NCBI GenBank assembly: GCA_019243975.1 | Contig: JAFATL010000760.1 | Location: forward strand, 1 to 7,386 | DNA: 7,386 bases | Source of the DNA: Actinomycetota bacterium | Lineage (GTDB): Bacteria > Actinomycetota > Acidimicrobiia > Acidimicrobiales > JAFATL01 | Direction of reading: 5' to 3' | Translations under genes and position numbers: made by a program | In this document: positions 4,763-7,386 of the stretch, in pieces | Position numbering within the stretch: position 1 is the first letter of the stretch | Layout of the letters: each line of letters begins with the position of its first letter | Notes under the pieces: model-generated | Seen by the model: only the letters and a program-made list of their open reading frames with translations | What the model was told of the DNA's origin: nothing | Databases searched by the model: none

Positions 4763-6129
4763 CGGGCCGCGGCCAGCTGGGCGTCGAGCCAGCTGGCGGG
4801 TGTCGTCGCCGTCGCCGCGTCGCGCAGGCGCGTGGCGCGGTCGGCCCGCTCGCCGGCGTCCATGTCGAGCGCGGTGGCCAGCACCTCGGCCGTGCCCGTC
4901 ACGTCGAACGGGTTGACCTCGAGGGCGGCACCCTGCAGCTCCTCCCACGCGCCTGCTTCCCGGCTCAGGGCGAGCACGCCGTCGCGCTCGTTGAGCATGG
5001 CGCCTTCCTTGGCCACCAGGTTGAGGCCGTCCCGCACCGGGTTCACCAGCAGCACGTCGTACCGCCGCAGCGCCGCGACCGAGCGCGGGAAGAAGTCGGA
5101 CGTGTCGAGGTAGATCGGCTGCCAGTCGTCGGTGCCCCACTCGTCGTTGAGCCGTTGCGCCATGGACTCGACTTCCTGGCGGTAGGCGAGGTACTCGGGC
5201 AGCTGCTCCCGCGAGGGGTAGACGAGGGCGGCGAACACGACGTTGCCGACGAGGTCGGGCCGGGCCCGCAGCAACTCGTCGTAGGCGGAGAAGCCCCGCA
5301 GCAAGTTCTTCGACAGCTCGATGCGGTCGACGCGCACGATGAGGCGCTTGTCGCCCACGAGCTCGTCGAGGGCGACCAGCTCGCGCTGGCAGTCTTCGCT
5401 GGCGGCGACCTTCTCGATGTCGACGTGGTCGGCGGCCGCGGGCGCGATGAAGGTGGCCGGCGCGTTGCCGAGAACGTCGCGGCAGCACGCCTCGAACGCA
5501 GCCGCCCACCGGGGCGAGTGGAAGCCGCACGAACGGAACCCGGCCAGGCCCTCGAGCAGCTCGAGCGCGATCGGGGTCGGCAGCGTTCGCATCGACGTGG
5601 GTCCGCAGAACGGCGTGTGGTGGAAGTGCACGGCGCGCAGGTCGGGTCGCAGCCGCTGCAGCTCGGCGCCCAGCAACGACAGGTGGTAGTCCTGCACCAG
5701 CACGGTGGCGCCCTCGCCCGCCTCGTCGGCCACCATCTCGGCGAAGGCGTGGTTCACCCGCCGGTAGCCCTCCCACGCCTCGTGCCAGTACCGGTTGAGC
5801 AGCGGTCGGCGGGGGAGGTCGTACAGGCCGTGGTGCATGAACCACAGCGTGCCGTTGGCGATGACGTCGTAGTACATGCGGTAGTCGGCGTCGTCGGGCA
5901 CCAGCTGGCGCAGCCGGAAGCCCTCGGCCTCGACGTCGCCGCCGGCGGCCGCCTCCCGGTCCTCGTCGGTGATCGCCGACGCGATCCACGTGGCACCCCG
6001 CCCCGCGATGGCGGGGCCGAGGATCGACACCAACCCGCCCGCGCCGCGTCCGGCCACCAGCTTCCCGGCATTGTCCCGGGAGAACGACAGGGGGCCACGG
6101 TTGGAGACAACGACCAGGTCGGGAGCCAT
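4759..6129 (-). CDS. otsA: Trehalose-6-phosphate synthase, GT20 family (divergent actinobacterial type)
   Basis: OtsA transfers glucose from a nucleotide-glucose donor to glucose-6-phosphate, giving trehalose-6-phosphate in the cytosol. The 456-aa product has GT-B architecture. Visible motifs are LVVVSNRGPLSF (5-16), the glycine loop GRGAGGLVSIL (27-37), LWFMHHGLYDLP (95-106), QDYHLSLLGAEL (146-157), HFHHTPFCGP (168-177), RVDRIELSKN (266-275) supplying the donor-phosphate Arg/Lys pair (R269, K274), and NPVRDGLNLVAKEGAML (363-379). The signature of E. coli OtsA is closer to LDYSKG, and its N-domain sugar loop also differs, so donor identity (UDP-, ADP- or GDP-glucose) and even acceptor are not certain. 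ATG 6129 was chosen because the family starts right before the VSNRGP motif; ATG 6156 adds nine unrelated residues. A related pseudo-glycosyltransferase (VldE/ValL type) is an alternative, less likely beside otsB. Confidence 0.92.
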   Translation of the reverse strand: MAPDLVVVSNRGPLSFSRDNAGKLVAGRGAGGLVSILGPAIAGRGATWIASAITDEDREAAAGGDVEAEGFRLRQLVPDDADYRMYYDVIANGTLWFMHHGLYDLPRRPLLNRYWHEAWEGYRRVNHAFAEMVADEAGEGATVLVQDYHLSLLGAELQRLRPDLRAVHFHHTPFCGPTSMRTLPTPIALELLEGLAGFRSCGFHSPRWAAAFEACCRDVLGNAPATFIAPAAADHVDIEKVAASEDCQRELVALDELVGDKRLIVRVDRIELSKNLLRGFSAYDELLRARPDLVGNVVFAALVYPSREQLPEYLAYRQEVESMAQRLNDEWGTDDWQPIYLDTSDFFPRSVAALRRYDVLLVNPVRDGLNLVAKEGAMLNERDGVLALSREAGAWEELQGAALEVNPFDVTGTAEVLATALDMDAGERADRATRLRDAATATTPASWLDAQLAAAR

Positions 6130-6138
6130 CTGCCGGGC

Positions 6139-6144
6139 ACCATA
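6139..6144 (-). promoter_or_regulatory. Possible -10 element for otsA
   Basis: TATGGT on the minus strand fits TANNNT and lies 9 bases before the otsA ATG, predicting a start of transcription 2-4 bases upstream of the codon, that is, an almost leaderless mRNA. No ribosome binding site is visible. The 47-base spacer to the divergent glycerate kinase contains no clear plus-strand -10; CAGCAT at 6165-6170, 6 bases before GTG 6177, is the nearest candidate. Confidence 0.4.
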
Positions 6145-6176
6145 CCCACGCCGCACAGGTAGGGCAGCATGCGTGT

Positions 6177-7172
6177 GTGCCCCGTGTCGTCGCCTGCCCG
6201 GACAAGTTCCGCGGCACCGCCACTGCCACCGAGGTGGCCCGGGCCATGGCCCAGGCGGCCCGTTCCGCGGGCTGGGAAGCCGGCGCGGTGCCCCTTGCCG
6301 ACGGGGGCGAAGGCATCCTCGAGGTACTCGGCGGGGGCCGGCGTCACACCCGGGTGACGGGGCCGCTGGGCGAACCCGTCGACGCCGAGTGGCGCAGCCA
6401 CGGCGACCTGGCGATCGTCGAGATGGCCAAGGCGTCGGGTCTGGTGCTGGTGGGCGGAGCCGAGGGGAACGACCCGCTGCGGGCGTCGACCATCGGCACC
6501 GGCGAGCTGCTGGCCGAGGTGCTCGAGACCGGTGCCACCCAGGTGATCGTGGGCATGGGCGGGTCGGCGACCACCGACGGGGGGCTGGGCTGCCTGCGGG
6601 CGCTGCCCTCGAAGAACCGGCTCATCGGCGTGGAACTGCGGGTGGCGTGCGACGTGCGCACCCACTTCGTCGACGCGGCGGGGGAGTTCGGCCCCCAGAA
6701 GGGGGCCAGCGACGCGCAGGTGGCCTTGCTGGAGCGGCGCCTCGAGCGGCTGGCCCAGGTCTACGAGGACGACTACGGCGTCGACGTGCGCCCGCTCGAC
6801 GGCAGTGGGGCCGCGGGCGGTCTGGCCGGGGGCCTGGCCGCCATCGGCGCCGCCCTCGAGCCCGGGTTCGACCTGGTGGCGGGCATGGTCGAGCTGGAGG
6901 ACCACATCGAGGGCGCCGACCTGGTGATCACCGGCGAGGGCCAGCTCGACCGGCCGTCGTTCGACGGCAAGGTGGTGGGCGGCGTGCTCGACCTCGCCCA
7001 ACGGGCCGGGGTCCCCGTCGTCGTGGTCGCCGGGCGGGTGCTCGACGGCGTGGAGGCGCCCGTGCCCGTGGTCTCGCTGGTGGAACGGTTCGGCGAGGAG
7101 CGGGCGCTGGGCGACACGGCGGCGTGCGTCGCCGAGGCGGTCACGGAGGTGCTGGCCACCCAAGCTCTTTGA
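6177..7172 (+). CDS. Glycerate kinase (GarK/GlxK family), compact form
   Basis: This cytosolic enzyme phosphorylates D-glycerate with ATP, feeding glycerate from glyoxylate, serine or sugar-acid breakdown into glycolysis. The 331-aa product has the family's order: VVACPDKFRGTATATEVARAM (4-24), PLADGGEG (39-46), VTGPLGEPVDAEW (60-72), IVEMAKASGL (80-89), STIGTGELL (104-112), the glycine-rich IVGMGGSATTDGGLG (124-138), VACDV (156-160), FGPQKGAS (171-178), GAAGGLAGGL (211-220) and VITGEGQLD (250-258). Classical members are about 375-380 aa. The shortening is mostly between GGLG and VACDV, where about 20 residues replace some 45-50 in E. coli GarK, with little lost elsewhere except around the tail. 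GTG 6177 is the only start in frame close to the motif; ATG 6169 is in another frame. No pathway partner is adjacent. Confidence 0.92.
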   Translation: MPRVVACPDKFRGTATATEVARAMAQAARSAGWEAGAVPLADGGEGILEVLGGGRRHTRVTGPLGEPVDAEWRSHGDLAIVEMAKASGLVLVGGAEGNDPLRASTIGTGELLAEVLETGATQVIVGMGGSATTDGGLGCLRALPSKNRLIGVELRVACDVRTHFVDAAGEFGPQKGASDAQVALLERRLERLAQVYEDDYGVDVRPLDGSGAAGGLAGGLAAIGAALEPGFDLVAGMVELEDHIEGADLVITGEGQLDRPSFDGKVVGGVLDLAQRAGVPVVVVAGRVLDGVEAPVPVVSLVERFGEERALGDTAACVAEAVTEVLATQAL

Positions 7173-7197
7173 CGAAGGTCCGCCGACCCGCCACCAT
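7169..7197 (+). promoter_or_regulatory. Candidate promoter of the riboswitch-thrC transcript
   Basis: TTGACG (7169-7174), overlapping the glycerate kinase stop codon, is followed after exactly 17 bases by CACCAT (7192-7197), which keeps the key -11 A and -7 T. Transcription would begin near A7204, one base before the 5' strand of riboswitch helix P1 at 7205. That positional fit is the main support. Confidence 0.5.
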
Positions 7198-7204
7198 GGA
7201 GGTA

Positions 7205-7313
7205 CTTATCCAGAGCGGTCGAGGGACCGGGCCCAGCGAAGCCGCGACAACCAGACGGACGACCTCCCACAGGTCCGAAGTCCAGGTGCCAATGCCCGGA
7301 ACGATAGGGAGGG
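7205..7313 (+). promoter_or_regulatory. SAM-responsive riboswitch of the SAM-I clan (P4-less, SAM-I/IV or SAM-IV like)
   Basis: The RNA carries the S-box core: AGAGCGG (7212-7218), GAGGGACCGG (7221-7230), GGGCCC, GAAGCCGCGACAACC (7238-7252), and AGGTGCCAATG (7284-7294). Proposed helices: P1 CTTATC (7205-7210) with GATAGG (7303-7308), one G-U; P2 GCGG (7215-7218) with CCGC (7242-7245); P3 GGAC + GACCT (7257-7265) with AGGTC and GTCC (7271-7275, 7280-7283), loop CCCAC. Loop-2 GGC can pair with GCC (7288-7290) as the usual pseudoknot. Only six bases (CGGAAC) separate the GGTGCCAA joining region from P1, so SAM-I helix P4 is absent. Loop 3 with its closing pairs, CCTCCC (7263-7268), is exactly complementary to GGGAGG (7307-7312), as in the second pseudoknot described for SAM-I/IV and SAM-IV. 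SAM binding would be expected to hide the Shine-Dalgarno and lower translation. Subclass is inferred. Confidence 0.85.
7307..7313 (+). promoter_or_regulatory. thrC Shine-Dalgarno embedded in the riboswitch
   Basis: GGGAGGG contains GGAGG at 7308-7312, 6 bases before ATG 7319, the strongest ribosome binding site in the window. Its first bases are the end of P1 and all of GGGAGG can pair with CCTCCC in loop 3, so ribosome access should depend on the aptamer fold. Confidence 0.85.
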
Positions 7314-7318
7314 ACCAC

Positions 7319-7386
7319 ATGTCACGGGTCGAAGGGCCGTTCGTCGAAGGACTCCGGTGTCGGGAGTGCGCCCGCACGTACCCGGC
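7319..7386 (+). CDS. thrC: Probable threonine synthase, N-terminus only (3' truncated by window)
   Basis: Only 22 codons are visible. They read through GPFVEGLRCRECARTYP, with a zinc-ribbon-like CxxC (C14, C17) in the context LRCREC, which matches the N-terminal extension of many actinobacterial threonine synthases. That enzyme (PLP-dependent, cytosolic) converts O-phospho-L-homoserine to threonine and phosphate. The start is secure: GGAGG lies 6 bases upstream. Other zinc-ribbon proteins start similarly, so the name rests on a short match plus the regulatory context, an upstream SAM riboswitch, which normally controls methionine-related genes. A different PLP enzyme of the methionine/homoserine branch is the main alternative. 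Confidence 0.62.
   Translation, partial: MSRVEGPFVEGLRCRECARTYP

Noticed and set aside
4010..6316. A 768-codon open frame on the minus strand
   Set aside because: It runs antisense across otsB and out of frame through otsA; the composition is Arg/Ala/Gly/Pro-rich with no motifs, a GC-rich shadow frame.
6169..6357. ATG 6169 as a gene start
   Set aside because: The frame is wrong for the glycerate kinase motifs and the product has no recognisable features.
5754..7163. A 469-codon open frame on the minus strand
   Set aside because: It is antisense to the glycerate kinase and out of frame with otsA, which both carry clear family motifs.

Overview
The window is strongly GC-rich and densely packed, and its gene content points to an actinobacterium. 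The clues are a DUF3263 gene paired with a LytR_C-domain gene, GTG/TTG starts, several genes with no recognisable ribosome binding site but a -10 hexamer right upstream (leaderless style), and a GC-rich SAM aptamer. A SigH (Spo0H)-type sigma factor next to ispF and rlmB suggests a deep-branching class such as Acidimicrobiia; that placement is inference, not something the sequence proves.

Layout. (1) 1-1966, + strand: the 3' end of ispF (isoprenoid synthesis), overlapped by rlmB (23S rRNA 2'-O-methylation), then a roughly 200-base leader with two inverted repeats, then sigH. The order ispF-rlmB-sigH recalls the Bacillus subtilis ispDF...rlmB-yacP-sigH block. (2) 1976-2048, - strand: tRNA-Thr(UGU), convergent with sigH. 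(3) 2049-2179: a spacer with two strong back-to-back hairpins. (4) 2180-3147, + strand: a two-gene operon, DUF3263 and a membrane-anchored LytR_C protein with a Thr-rich heptad-repeat tail. (5) 3169-3972, - strand: an uncharacterised lipoprotein. It diverges from otsB (3995-4762, +) across a 22-base gap whose two -10 hexamers share one TA step. (6) otsA (4759-6129, -) converges on otsB and the two TAG stops overlap in a single CTAG. Together otsA and otsB make trehalose from a nucleotide-glucose donor and glucose-6-phosphate. (7) 6177-7172, + strand: a compact glycerate kinase, divergent from otsA. (8) 7173-7386: a promoter candidate and a SAM-I-clan riboswitch that looks P4-less (SAM-I/IV or SAM-IV like). 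Its 3' side overlaps the Shine-Dalgarno of a zinc-ribbon gene cut by the window end, most likely threonine synthase (thrC).

The most interesting pieces are the riboswitch, which appears to hide the ribosome binding site through P1 plus a loop-3 pseudoknot; the symmetric bidirectional promoter driving two apparently leaderless genes; and the split otsA/otsB pair facing each other with overlapping stops. No mobile element, CRISPR array or origin was seen, and no stretch over 300 bases lacks a gene.
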